This document shows, piece after piece, positions 1-6,475 of a stretch of 19,169 nt of DNA (the first letter of the stretch is position 1; every line of letters starts with the position of its first letter). A model generated the notes under the pieces. That model searched no databases and was not told the origin of the DNA. It worked only from the letters and a program-made list of their open reading frames with translations. Source of the DNA: an uncultured Collinsella sp. (GTDB lineage: Bacteria; Actinomycetota; Coriobacteriia; Coriobacteriales; Coriobacteriaceae); contig CALBBA010000147.1 in NCBI GenBank assembly GCA_937926755.1, positions 1 through 19,169 on the forward strand, read 5' to 3'. The position numbers and the translations under genes are program-made.

Positions 1-50
1 CTACGAGTGAACGTCAGATTGCCGCCCTGGGGCGTTTGTAGTGTCGACCT

Positions 51-78
51 GTTACGCGGTTTGTCAAAACCGCGTAAC
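51..78 (-). terminator. Hairpin just after dapH, possible terminator
   Basis: A perfect 12-bp inverted repeat (GTTACGCGGTTT, 4-nt loop GTCA, AAACCGCGTAAC) lies 2 bp beyond the dapH stop codon. The position fits a transcript-end or 3'-stabilising hairpin for the lysine operon. No T tract follows on the minus strand, so a classical intrinsic terminator is not shown. The remaining positions 1-50 hold no gene that I can support. Confidence 0.55.
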
Positions 79-80
79 TA

Positions 81-800
81 TTAAAGCTTGCGCAGACCTT
101 CCTCGAGACCGGTCTTGCTGTCGGTCTGGGCGTCGCGCATCTTGATGACGCGGGCGGGGACACCGGCCACGACGGCACCGGCGGGGACGTCCTCGACGCA
201 CACGGCGCCGGCGGCAACAACAGCGCCCCTGCCCACGCGCACGCCCTCCAGGACCACGGCGTTGGCGCCAATCATAACGTCGTCCTCGATGATGACGGGC
301 GTGGCGCTGGCGGGCTCCACGACGCCTGCCAGCACGGTGCCGGCGCCGATGTGGCAGTTCTTGCCCACGGTGGCGCGGCCGCCCAGCACGGCGCCCATGT
401 CGATCATGGAGCCCTCACCGATGACGGAGCCGATATTGATGATGGCACCCATCATGATGACGGCGCGATCGCCGATCTCGACGCGGTCGCGGATGATCGC
501 GCCCGGCTCGATGCGAGCGTTGATGCCCTTAAGGTCGAGCATGGGCACGGCGGAGTTGCGGCAGTCATTCTCGACATCGTAGTAGTCGATGGAGTCGGCA
601 TTGGCATCGAGGATGGCCTTGAGCTCATCCCAGTCGCCAAAGACGGTCTTGCCGCGACGGCCGCCGTAGACATGTGCGTCGCCCCAGGCAACCTTCATGC
701 CGGGCTTCTCGCGCACGTACAGCTTGACAGGTGTCTTTTTGGGCGCGGTGGCGATGTAGTTGATAATCTCCTGGGCATCCATCTCGGCTGCGTTACTCAT
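81..800 (-). CDS. dapH: 2,3,4,5-tetrahydropyridine-2,6-dicarboxylate N-acetyltransferase (DapH)
   Basis: A 239-residue cytoplasmic enzyme of lysine/meso-DAP synthesis. It acetylates tetrahydrodipicolinate with acetyl-CoA to give N-acetyl-2-amino-6-oxopimelate. The N-terminal ~80 residues match the DapH N-terminal domain (KKTPVKLYV, GDWDELKAIL). From about residue 90 there is a left-handed beta-helix of hexapeptide repeats (IEPGAIIRDRVEIGDRAVIM, IGEGSMIDMGAVLGGRATVG, VIIEDDVMIGANAVVLEGVRVG) ending in VPAGAVVAGVPARVIK. Length agrees with the ~236-residue family. The ATG is preceded by AAAAGGAG about 9 nt upstream. It is the last gene of the lysA-dapA/dapB/dapH operon, 39 bp after dapB. The acetyl rather than succinyl branch is assigned from the short N-terminal domain typical of DapH; succinyl DapD enzymes are longer. 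This predicts a need for an acetyl-DAP aminotransferase and deacetylase elsewhere. Confidence 0.93.
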   Translation of the reverse strand: MSNAAEMDAQEIINYIATAPKKTPVKLYVREKPGMKVAWGDAHVYGGRRGKTVFGDWDELKAILDANADSIDYYDVENDCRNSAVPMLDLKGINARIEPGAIIRDRVEIGDRAVIMMGAIINIGSVIGEGSMIDMGAVLGGRATVGKNCHIGAGTVLAGVVEPASATPVIIEDDVMIGANAVVLEGVRVGRGAVVAAGAVCVEDVPAGAVVAGVPARVIKMRDAQTDSKTGLEEGLRKL

Positions 801-839
801 ATGCTGTTTCTCCTTTTCGTGAATACGGTTGATACCTGG

Positions 840-1580
840 TTAGGCAAACATGACCTGGTCGAAGGTGTAGAAGCCGGGGTCGCGGGTGACGAGCTTCTGC
901 GCGGCTGCCAGGGCGCCGTTGACAAAGATCTGACGGCTCGTGGCGCGGTGGGTGAGCGTGACCTCCTCGTCCTGGCCAAAGAAACCCACCTCGTGCACGC
1001 CGGCGACGGTGCCGCCGCGCAGCGAGTGCATGCCGATCTCCTTGGGATCGCGCGCGCCGCACATGCCCTCGCGGCCATAGACGGGGTGGTAGCCTGCCTC
1101 GGGTTCAGCTTCGACGACGGCGTCGAGCAGTAGCTTGGCAGTGCCGCTCGGGGCGTCGACCTTTTGGTTGTGGTGCGTCTCGACGATTTCGCAGTCAAAG
1201 CCGGGCAGCTCACGCGTGGCCTGGGCCACTAGATGACGCAGGGCTGCGATGCCGATGGAATAATTGCCCGCGTGCATAACGCGGGTGTTCTGGCCCAGCT
1301 CGCGCAGACGATCCATCTGCTCGGGGGTGTAGCCTGTGGTGCCCGAGACCAGCGCCGCGCCCGTGCGCTCGACATAGGCGACGACGGCATCGAAGGTCAC
1401 GACGTTCGAGAAGTCGATGATAACGTCGGCCGCCGGGGCGCTCTCGAGCTCGGACAGATCAAAACCGATCTGGGCGACGATATCAAAAACGGGCTGACCG
1501 GCGGCATCAACGGTGCCCTCGGCGGTGGTGCGGATGAGCGAGCCCATGCGGCCCGTTCCCATAATGACGGTCTTAATCAA
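840..1580 (-). CDS. dapB: 4-hydroxy-tetrahydrodipicolinate reductase (DapB)
   Basis: A 246-residue cytoplasmic NAD(P)H-dependent reductase that converts 4-hydroxy-tetrahydrodipicolinate to tetrahydrodipicolinate in the DAP/lysine pathway. The N-terminal Rossmann motif is GTGRMGSLI (residues 8-16). The hallmark catalytic segment is EIVETHHNQKVDAPSGTA, with the HH pair, the Lys and the substrate-binding DAPSGT. GTTGYT in the middle is the nucleotide-domain loop. It is slightly shorter than many DapB proteins (250-270). The start is TTG and overlaps the dapA stop by 8 nt (TTGATTAA), with AAGGGAG about 9 nt upstream inside the dapA coding end. This arrangement points to translational coupling to the upstream gene. 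The substrate comes from the DapA domain just upstream and the product goes to DapH just downstream. Confidence 0.95.
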   Translation of the reverse strand: MIKTVIMGTGRMGSLIRTTAEGTVDAAGQPVFDIVAQIGFDLSELESAPAADVIIDFSNVVTFDAVVAYVERTGAALVSGTTGYTPEQMDRLRELGQNTRVMHAGNYSIGIAALRHLVAQATRELPGFDCEIVETHHNQKVDAPSGTAKLLLDAVVEAEPEAGYHPVYGREGMCGARDPKEIGMHSLRGGTVAGVHEVGFFGQDEEVTLTHRATSRQIFVNGALAAAQKLVTRDPGFYTFDQVMFA

Positions 1581-3882
1581 GCAGACCAGCTCCCTTCAGA
1601 GCATCGGTAAGTGCGGCTCGCGTGTCGTCTGCCATGGGGCACAGCGGCATACGGTAGTTTGCCTCGATCATGCCCATCTGGGCGAGCGCTTCCTTGACGG
1701 GGATGGGGTTGACCTCGCTAAAGAGGGCATTGATGAGCGGCTGGCCGGCAATCTGGATATCGCGGGCGCGCGCTACGTCGCCGTCCAGATAGGCGCGGCA
1801 CATGTCGTGCACGAGCTGCGGCTGAACATCGGCCCACACGCTGATGGTGCCCGAGGCGCCCAGGCTCATGAGCGGTACGGTAAGCGCGTCCTCGCCCGAG
1901 TACATGCGGAAGTCGTCTGACAGCAGGTGGGCGATCTTGGCCGCGTAGGCGACGTTGCCCGAGGCCTCCTTAATACCCATGATGTTGGGGTGCGCGGCCA
2001 GGCGTTCTACGTTGCGCTCGCTGATGCCGCAGCCACAGCGGCCGGGGATGTTGTACAGGATGCAGGGGATGTCCACGGCGTCGGCGACGGTCTTAAAATG
2101 CTGATAGATACCCTCTTCATTGGACTTGTTGTAGTAGGGGGTGATGAGCAGCAGACCGTCGGCGCCCAGGCCCTGATAGGTGAGCGACTTGGTGAGCATG
2201 GTCTGCGTGGAGTTGGAGCCCGAGCCGGCAATGACGGGGACGCGTCCTGCAACATGCTTGACCACGGCGGCGACGACGGAGTTGTCCTCGTCGTCGGTCA
2301 TCGTGGCGCTCTCGCCGGTGGTGCCCAGGGTGAGGATGGCGTCGGTACCGTTTTGCAGGTGGAAATCGATAAGGTGCTCAAGCGCGTCAAAGTCGACACT
2401 GCCGTCCTTTTTAAACGGCGTGACAAGGGCGACGATTGAGCCCTCGAGATTGCGGATATCCATGTTCTTCTCCTTCGCTTCCGCGATCTGGACGCGTTTG
2501 TTCCATTGGGCGGCGACTACTAGGCGCTCGTCCTGAGCGCGACGGCGGGCGCTTTCGGCGCGCGATTTGGCCAGCAGCTCGCGGCCGCACGGCAGCACGT
2601 CGAGCGTGGCAAAGTAATCGCCCGGGCGCTCGGCGCGGCGGATGAGGTCGGCCGCGCCATCGGGGCGCAGCAGGACCTCGGCGGAGCGCAGACGTCCGTT
2701 GTAGTTGTAGCCCATGGAGTAGCCATGCGCACCGGTATCGTGGATTACAAGCAGGTCACCCATGTCGATATGCGGCAGCTTGCGATCGATAGCGAACTTG
2801 TCGTTGTTCTCGCATAGGTTGCCCGTGATGTCATAGGTGTTCGTGACGGGCGCTGTGGCCTTGTCGGCGCCGCCCGGCTGACCCATCACCGTAATGTGGT
2901 GGTAGGCGCCATACATGGCAGGGCGAATCAAATCGACGGCGCTTGCATCGACACCGATATAGTCCTTGTAGATCTGCTTCTCGTGGATGGCCTTGGTGAC
3001 CAGGCAGCCGTAGGGTCCCATCATGAAACGTCCCAGCTCGGTGCAGATTGCCACGTCATCCATGCCCGCGGGTACCAGGACTTCCTCATAAACCTTGCGC
3101 ACGCCGTCCCCAATGGCCAGTATGTCGTTGGGTTCCTGGTCCGGGCGGTAGGGAATGCCGATGCCGCCGGACAGATTGATGAAGGCGACATGTGCACCGG
3201 TCTCGCGCTCCAGGCGCACGGCAAGCTCAAAGAGGATGCGCGCGAGCTTGGGGTAGTAGTCGTTGGTGACGGTGTTGCTGGCAAGGAAGGCATGGATGCC
3301 AAAATTCTCGGCGCCCTTGGCCTTGAGCATGCGGAAAGCCTCAAAGAGCTGCTCGGTGGTCATGCCGTATTTGGAGTCGCCGGGGTTATCCATGATGCCG
3401 TTGGAGAGCTGGAACAGGCCGCCTGGATTAAAGCGGCAGCTGACCGTTTTGGGGATGGGCCCCGCAACACGCTCAAAGAACTCGATGTGGCTGATGTCGT
3501 CAAAGTTGACGATGGCACCCAGCTTGTTGGCGAGCTCAAAGTCGGCAGCCGGCGTGTCGTTGGAAGAGAACATGATGTCGTGTCCCGTGATGCCCAGCGA
3601 GCGGGCGATCATGAGCTCGGTATAGCTCGAGCAATCGCAGCCGCAGCCGTATTCGTTGAGAATGGAGATGAGCGCCGGGTTGGGGTTGGCCTTGACGGCA
3701 AAGTATTCCTTAAAGCCCGGGTTCCATGCAAAGGCGTCGCGCACTTCTTGCATGTTGCGGCGGATGCCCGCCTCGTCGTATAGATGAAACGGCGTGGGGA
3801 ACTGCTCGACGATATGCTCGAGTGTCTCCTTGTCCACAAACGGCTGCTTGGCCGCATATGCCTCGTTGGGGGTCAATGCCAT
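1573..3882 (-). CDS. lysA-dapA: Fused diaminopimelate decarboxylase (LysA) - dihydrodipicolinate synthase (DapA)
   Basis: One uninterrupted 769-codon frame joins the last step of lysine synthesis to the first committed step. Residues 1 to ~425 are a fold-III PLP decarboxylase of the LysA family: PLP Lys64 in YFAVKANPNP, glycine motif GGIGIPY (239-245), ELGRF near 283, and the intersubunit active-site motif CENND starting at Cys357. Residues ~426-473 are a basic, probably helical linker (SRAESARRRAQ) with no homology I recognise. From Met474 to 769 is a full-length 296-residue DapA: GTTGES, Tyr610 and Arg615 in LYNIPGR, and the Schiff-base Lys638 in GIKEASG. A strong Shine-Dalgarno sits before Met474, so free DapA could also be made from the same message. 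ATG3882 is chosen because the riboswitch ends just upstream; a GAGG lies 10 nt before it. It could be annotated as two genes only if a stop were present, and none is seen. Confidence 0.9.
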   Translation of the reverse strand: MALTPNEAYAAKQPFVDKETLEHIVEQFPTPFHLYDEAGIRRNMQEVRDAFAWNPGFKEYFAVKANPNPALISILNEYGCGCDCSSYTELMIARSLGITGHDIMFSSNDTPAADFELANKLGAIVNFDDISHIEFFERVAGPIPKTVSCRFNPGGLFQLSNGIMDNPGDSKYGMTTEQLFEAFRMLKAKGAENFGIHAFLASNTVTNDYYPKLARILFELAVRLERETGAHVAFINLSGGIGIPYRPDQEPNDILAIGDGVRKVYEEVLVPAGMDDVAICTELGRFMMGPYGCLVTKAIHEKQIYKDYIGVDASAVDLIRPAMYGAYHHITVMGQPGGADKATAPVTNTYDITGNLCENNDKFAIDRKLPHIDMGDLLVIHDTGAHGYSMGYNYNGRLRSAEVLLRPDGAADLIRRAERPGDYFATLDVLPCGRELLAKSRAESARRRAQDERLVVAAQWNKRVQIAEAKEKNMDIRNLEGSIVALVTPFKKDGSVDFDALEHLIDFHLQNGTDAILTLGTTGESATMTDDEDNSVVAAVVKHVAGRVPVIAGSGSNSTQTMLTKSLTYQGLGADGLLLITPYYNKSNEEGIYQHFKTVADAVDIPCILYNIPGRCGCGISERNVERLAAHPNIMGIKEASGNVAYAAKIAHLLSDDFRMYSGEDALTVPLMSLGASGTISVWADVQPQLVHDMCRAYLDGDVARARDIQIAGQPLINALFSEVNPIPVKEALAQMGMIEANYRMPLCPMADDTRAALTDALKGAGLLD
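2464..2475 (-). promoter_or_regulatory. Internal ribosome binding site before the DapA domain
   Basis: On the minus strand AAGGAG (2470-2475), a 6-nt spacer and then ATG (2463-2461) open the DapA domain in the same frame as LysA. This is one of the best-spaced Shine-Dalgarno sites in the window and lies exactly at the domain border. It would allow initiation of a 296-residue stand-alone DapA inside the fusion gene. It may be a relic of two separate genes whose intervening stop was lost, or it may be still in use. Confidence 0.7.
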
Positions 3883-3895
3883 GTCCCGAAAACCT

Positions 3896-3960
3896 CGCTA
3901 TCCAGACGGCGCCATCTGCGCATCGAATCCGCATAACGTGGACCCAATGTCCGGATAGCG
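3896..3960 (-). promoter_or_regulatory. Riboswitch expression platform: alternative helix competing with P1
   Basis: The RNA segment from 3960-3949 (CGCTATCCGGAC), which contains the 3' strand of the riboswitch P1 stem, is complementary over 12 consecutive pairs (one G-U) to 3907-3896 (GTCTGGATAGCG). The downstream strand runs directly into GAGG, the likely lysA Shine-Dalgarno. P1 and this helix cannot coexist, so the lysine-bound state should free the sequence next to the ribosome binding site. No T tract is present, which favours control of translation or of Rho access over intrinsic termination. The direction of the switch is not settled by inspection. Confidence 0.6.
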
Positions 3961-4110
3961 CTCCCGCATTGCTGCAGACAGTCCTGCGGGTGTTTCCCGC
4001 AGGCCCACCAGGCTGTTCGTGCCCGAAATGCCCAGTTCGGCGGGTTTCGCCTCCCCGCGGGGTCAAAGCCTGCCGGCTCGCCCGCGGCTCTTCGTGCCCG
4101 CGCCTCTATC
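3954..4110 (-). promoter_or_regulatory. Lysine riboswitch (L box)
   Basis: The minus-strand leader of lysA starts with GATAGAGGCGCG and ends with GAGCGCTATC, so GATAG/CTATC closes P1. In between are the recognised L-box blocks: a CACGAAGAG segment in place of the GAUGAGUAG loop region, GGGGAGGCGAAACCCGCCGAACTG-like core (read as GAGGCG, then GCCGAA), AGCCTGGTGGG, a stable P5-like hairpin CCTGCGGG-AAAC-ACCCGCAGG followed by ACTGTC, and a terminal arm with GCGGGAGCGC. The order matches lysC leaders of Bacillus and Thermotoga as I remember them. It senses L-lysine and should repress the lysA-dapA/dapB/dapH operon, which begins 72 nt after P1. Confidence 0.9.
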
Positions 4111-4121
4111 AAGTGGTAAAG

Positions 4122-4150
4122 ACCCTACCACGTTGCACTTTACCAAACAA
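4122..4150 (-). promoter_or_regulatory. Candidate promoter of the lysine operon with flanking inverted repeat
   Basis: On the minus strand TTGTTT (4150-4145), a 17-bp spacer and TAGGGT (4127-4122) would start transcription just ahead of the riboswitch. The hexamers are only moderate matches. The inverted repeat TGGTAAAG (minus strand, 4145-4138) and CTTTACCA (4121-4114), 16 bp apart, covers the spacer and the base just past the -10, as an operator would. The position relative to the riboswitch is the strongest argument. Confidence 0.4.
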
Positions 4151-4218
4151 GAGTATTCGTATATAACGTTTAAAAAATGCAGGGATATGCTAGAAACAAG
4201 GGTGCCACAATCCTGCGT

Positions 4219-4230
4219 CACAATATTGTG
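4219..4230. promoter_or_regulatory. Perfect 12-bp palindrome upstream of the M20 gene
   Basis: CACAATATTGTG, with near-symmetric flanks (TCA on the left, TGA on the right one base further out), lies 35 bp before the M20 start codon. It is placed like an operator in the leader or promoter of the M20 gene. The AT-rich stretch 4147-4200 upstream of it probably holds divergent promoters, but I cannot choose a convincing -35/-10 pair on the plus strand. Confidence 0.35.
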
Positions 4231-4264
4231 TGAATGGATATGCCCCCCCATGAAAGGATCCTTT

Positions 4265-5452
4265 ATGACCGAGCTCCAAGAACTCCGTCGCTATCGCCGC
4301 GATCTTCATCGCATTCCGGAGCTCGATTTCGATCTTCCGCAGACGATCGCCTATATCGAGGGCGTGTTGGCGCCGCTCGCTTGTGAGGTGACCCATCCGT
4401 GCCCCAGCTGCGTCTGCGCTTTCTTCGATGCCGGCACGGGCGCCGCGCATGCCACGGCGATTCGCGCCGACATGGACGCCCTGCCCATCGCGGAGGCAAC
4501 GGGCGCGGCCTTTGCCTCGACGCATCCCGGTAAGATGCATGCGTGCGGTCACGACGGTCACATGGCCATGGTGCTTGCCGCCGCGACGTATGTCGATCGC
4601 ATGATTCGTGAGCAGCCGGGTGCCATCAAGCGCAACGTGCTCTTTGTGTTCCAGCCTGCCGAGGAAACGACCGGTGGTGCCAAGACGGTGTGCGAGAGCG
4701 GCGTGTTCGAGCGCTATGGGGCGGATCGCATCTTTGGCTTCCACGTGTGGCCCGATCTGCCTGCCGGCACGTTGGCGAGCTGCCCTGGTCCGCTGTTGGC
4801 GCGCTCAAGCGAGACGCACATTCATATCCATGGCGCGAGCATCCATATCGCCAAGACCTACGGCGTTCCAGTCGAGGAATCGCATGATGCCGCGCTGGCA
4901 GCGGCCAAGTTCTTGGTTTCCGAGCGCGAGCTCATGGACGAGTTGGGTGCCGACGAGCCTTGCATTGGTAAGTTCGGCCTGCTGCAGGCCGGTACGGTTT
5001 GCAACGCGGTGGCGGGGGAGGCCCATGTTGCCGGTAGCTTGCGTGTGTTTACGGACGCCATGTTCGACCGTGCGCGCGAGGGCGTGCGCCGCGTGCTGGA
5101 CGATGCCTGCGTCGCAACGGGCTGCACATATGACCTCGATTTTGCCGAGGGCTATCCGCCGGTCGATAACGACCCCGAGCTGTTCGCCCACATTGCGCCT
5201 GTCTTGTCCGAGCTGCAACTCGTGGATGAGCCTTTGCTGATTGCCGAGGACTTCGCTTTCTATCAGCGCCATCTGCCAGGCGTGTTCTTCCTCCTGGGTA
5301 CGGGCGTGCCGGAGGGACAAGATAATCCGATCGATTCGGATGGCTGCCCCGCCTATGCCACGAGCGCTCTGCATACCGATACCATGCTCTTTGACGAGGA
5401 GATCCTACTTAAGGGCCTCGATGTCTACAAACGATTGCTTTTGCTTGACTAA
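4265..5452 (+). CDS. M20 family metallo-amidohydrolase, candidate N-acetyldiaminopimelate deacetylase
   Basis: A 395-residue cytoplasmic, dinuclear-metal aminoacylase-like hydrolase of the M20D group (hippurate hydrolase, N-acyl-amino-acid hydrolase, DapL). Visible motifs are RRDLHRIPEL at the N-terminus, RADMDALP (68-75), the metal-binding HACGHDGH (92-99), FQPAEE with the catalytic Glu pair (133-134), FGFHVWPDLPAGT with His160, and a C-terminal ligand His370 in TSALH. The lid segment reads IHGASIHIAKTYG instead of the usual GGHAA-PH pattern, so substrate choice may differ. ATG4265 is chosen over the in-frame ATG4250 because GAAAGGA lies 6 nt upstream of the former. The gene is transcribed divergently from the lysine operon that uses the acetyl pathway, which makes N-acetyl-DAP deacetylation attractive. 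General N-acyl-amino-acid hydrolysis is the alternative. Confidence 0.85.
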   Translation: MTELQELRRYRRDLHRIPELDFDLPQTIAYIEGVLAPLACEVTHPCPSCVCAFFDAGTGAAHATAIRADMDALPIAEATGAAFASTHPGKMHACGHDGHMAMVLAAATYVDRMIREQPGAIKRNVLFVFQPAEETTGGAKTVCESGVFERYGADRIFGFHVWPDLPAGTLASCPGPLLARSSETHIHIHGASIHIAKTYGVPVEESHDAALAAAKFLVSERELMDELGADEPCIGKFGLLQAGTVCNAVAGEAHVAGSLRVFTDAMFDRAREGVRRVLDDACVATGCTYDLDFAEGYPPVDNDPELFAHIAPVLSELQLVDEPLLIAEDFAFYQRHLPGVFFLLGTGVPEGQDNPIDSDGCPAYATSALHTDTMLFDEEILLKGLDVYKRLLLLD

Positions 5453-5466
5453 GACGTGAAGGACTA

Positions 5467-5490
5467 TTTGTTCTAGAAAATACGAACAAA
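5467..5490. repeat. Inverted repeat after the M20 gene
   Basis: TTTGTTC (5467-5473) and GAACAAA (5484-5490) form a 7-bp inverted repeat with a 10-nt AT-rich spacer, 15 bp past the M20 stop. A perfect TATAAT follows at 5498-5503 without a recognisable -35. The repeat could be a weak terminator arm or a binding site upstream of the HigA promoter. Confidence 0.3.
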
Positions 5491-5527
5491 CGTACGATAT
5501 AATAGAGATATAAGTCTGTAGAAACGT

Positions 5528-5556
5528 TTGACGTTACTAACGTAAGGCGATACTAT
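5528..5556 (+). promoter_or_regulatory. Sigma-70-like promoter of the higA-type gene with operator in the spacer
   Basis: TTGACG (5528-5533), a 17-bp spacer and TACTAT (5551-5556) make a good vegetative promoter. Within it, ACGTTA-C-TAACGT (5531-5543) is a perfect palindrome that overlaps the -35 and fills the spacer. A repressor bound there would block polymerase. The HigA-type HTH protein encoded immediately downstream is the obvious candidate, because such antitoxins usually repress their own promoter. Confidence 0.6.
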
Positions 5557-5616
5557 GATTGCATCGTAATGAGCGCTATCGGGTCTGTTTTGAGTGGAGA
5601 CAGGAGATGGCTTGGA

Positions 5617-5958
5617 ATGTCGAAATCGTCGATTATCACAAGTGATGAGACTTCGGCCGATTTGCTGTCGCCGGTGACTCCTGGTGAGCTTCTCAAAGAG
5701 GAGTTTCTTGTTCCCATGGGCATTTCTCAATATCGCCTTGCGAAAGAGACTGGGATTCCGGCTCAGCGTATCGGGCAGATTGTCTTGGGAAAACGTCGCG
5801 TGACGGCCGACACCGACCTTCGCCTTTGCCGCTACTTTGGCCTGACGGATGGTTATTGGCTGCGCGCCCAGATAGCGTTTGATCTCGAGGCGGAGAAGAG
5901 GCGCATCGAACCGGAACTGGATAAGATCGTTCCTGTCCAGCAGGCCATCGCACTGTAG
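5617..5958 (+). CDS. higA: HigA-family addiction-module antitoxin / XRE regulator, no toxin partner
   Basis: A 113-residue DNA-binding protein. From residue ~18 the sequence PGELLKEEFLVPMGISQYRL begins the HigA/VapI core, which continues with a helix-turn-helix (SQYRLAKETGIPAQRIGQIV, then GKRRVTADTDLRLCRYF) and the typical GYWLRAQIAFDLE segment before a charged C-terminal helix. ATG5617 is used because AGGAG lies about 10 nt upstream; an earlier in-frame ATG at 5569 would sit only about 7 nt from the predicted transcription start and lacks a ribosome binding site. In classical modules a ~90-residue HigB RelE-type toxin gene precedes higA. Only 116 bp separate the M20 stop from position 5569, so no toxin is possible upstream, and none follows. 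It is therefore an orphan antitoxin or a domesticated regulator. Confidence 0.85.
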   Translation: MSKSSIITSDETSADLLSPVTPGELLKEEFLVPMGISQYRLAKETGIPAQRIGQIVLGKRRVTADTDLRLCRYFGLTDGYWLRAQIAFDLEAEKRRIEPELDKIVPVQQAIAL

Positions 5959-5987
5959 TGCTCAGAGATGATGGGGGTGGCGCGGCG

Positions 5988-6311
5988 ATGAAGCGACGCC
6001 GACAGTCTGCCGTATATAGTCCGGGTGGATGCGGGTGCGGCCTGCTGCTGCTTCCGGTTATTGCTGTGAGCATTGGCGTGATGTTTGCGCTTGCCGGGTT
6101 GGCAGCAGCGGCACTCGTGTTGCTGATTGTGGCCATTGGCGTGACGATTTGGCTCTATCGTTGCCGCGAGCAACGTCGTGCCGACGGTAAAACCAATGTC
6201 GGCTGGGTTGTATTCCTGGTCATTGCGTACCCGCTGAGTGTCAGCTACCTGGTGTTCTTTGTCCTGTTGATGGTCAGTGCCTTTACCGGGGAATCCGTCA
6301 CGGTGGGTTGA
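5988..6311 (+). CDS. Small integral membrane protein of unknown function
   Basis: About 107 residues, not recognised as a known family. A basic N-terminus (MKRRRQ) is followed by a Gly/Cys segment (GGCGCG), a long hydrophobic stretch at about residues 20-57 that could form two helices (LLLLPVIAVSIGVMFALAG, then AAAALVLLIVAIGVTIWLY), a short basic loop (RCREQRRADGK), and a second hydrophobic block (WVVFLVIAYPLSVSYLVFFV). Three or four membrane helices are likely. I chose ATG5988 (GGGGGTGG upstream) over a GTG at 5958 that overlaps the higA stop. It lies 29 bp after higA and may share its transcript. No catalytic motif is visible. Confidence 0.6.
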   Translation: MKRRRQSAVYSPGGCGCGLLLLPVIAVSIGVMFALAGLAAAALVLLIVAIGVTIWLYRCREQRRADGKTNVGWVVFLVIAYPLSVSYLVFFVLLMVSAFTGESVTVG

Positions 6312-6387
6312 TGCGCTGCCGGCAGACGGTCGCGCAAAGTGCGTTTGCTCGGCGTTTGGATAACTGCATTGGCCGTTTACCGCAACC

Positions 6388-6402
6388 TTAGCTCTCAGCT
6401 AA
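6388..6402. promoter_or_regulatory. Palindrome TTAGCT-CTC-AGCTAA
   Basis: Perfect 6-bp arms (6388-6393 and 6397-6402) around a 3-bp centre lie upstream of the FxLYD gene, in the AT-rich region likely to contain its promoter. It may be a regulator site. The rest of 6312-6416 shows no gene. Confidence 0.3.
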
Positions 6403-6416
6403 TGAATTCAAGTTTA

Positions 6417-6470
6417 ATCCTTCCTACGATGTGCTGTGTGCCGGCACGGTAGCCGGATCGTAGGAAGGAT
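6417..6470 (+). promoter_or_regulatory. 14-bp perfect hairpin masking the ribosome binding site of the FxLYD gene
   Basis: ATCCTTCCTACGAT (6417-6430) and ATCGTAGGAAGGAT (6457-6470) are exact reverse complements. The 26-nt loop contains a second small hairpin built on CCGG at 6441-6444 and 6453-6456. The right arm holds AGGAAGGAT, the only Shine-Dalgarno for the ATG at 6476. In the folded leader the ribosome binding site would be fully paired. This suggests translational control by a protein, ligand, temperature or coupled translation, or alternatively a large DNA operator. Confidence 0.65.
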
Positions 6471-6475
6471 GAATA

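Noticed and set aside
1..50. Plus-strand terminator CCGCCCTGGGGCG followed by TTTG
   Set aside because: The stem is short, the loop is ambiguous, and no gene is visible upstream because the window begins here.
5453..5568. HigB toxin gene upstream of higA
   Set aside because: The 116-bp gap is too short for a RelE-type toxin and has no coding frame of that kind.
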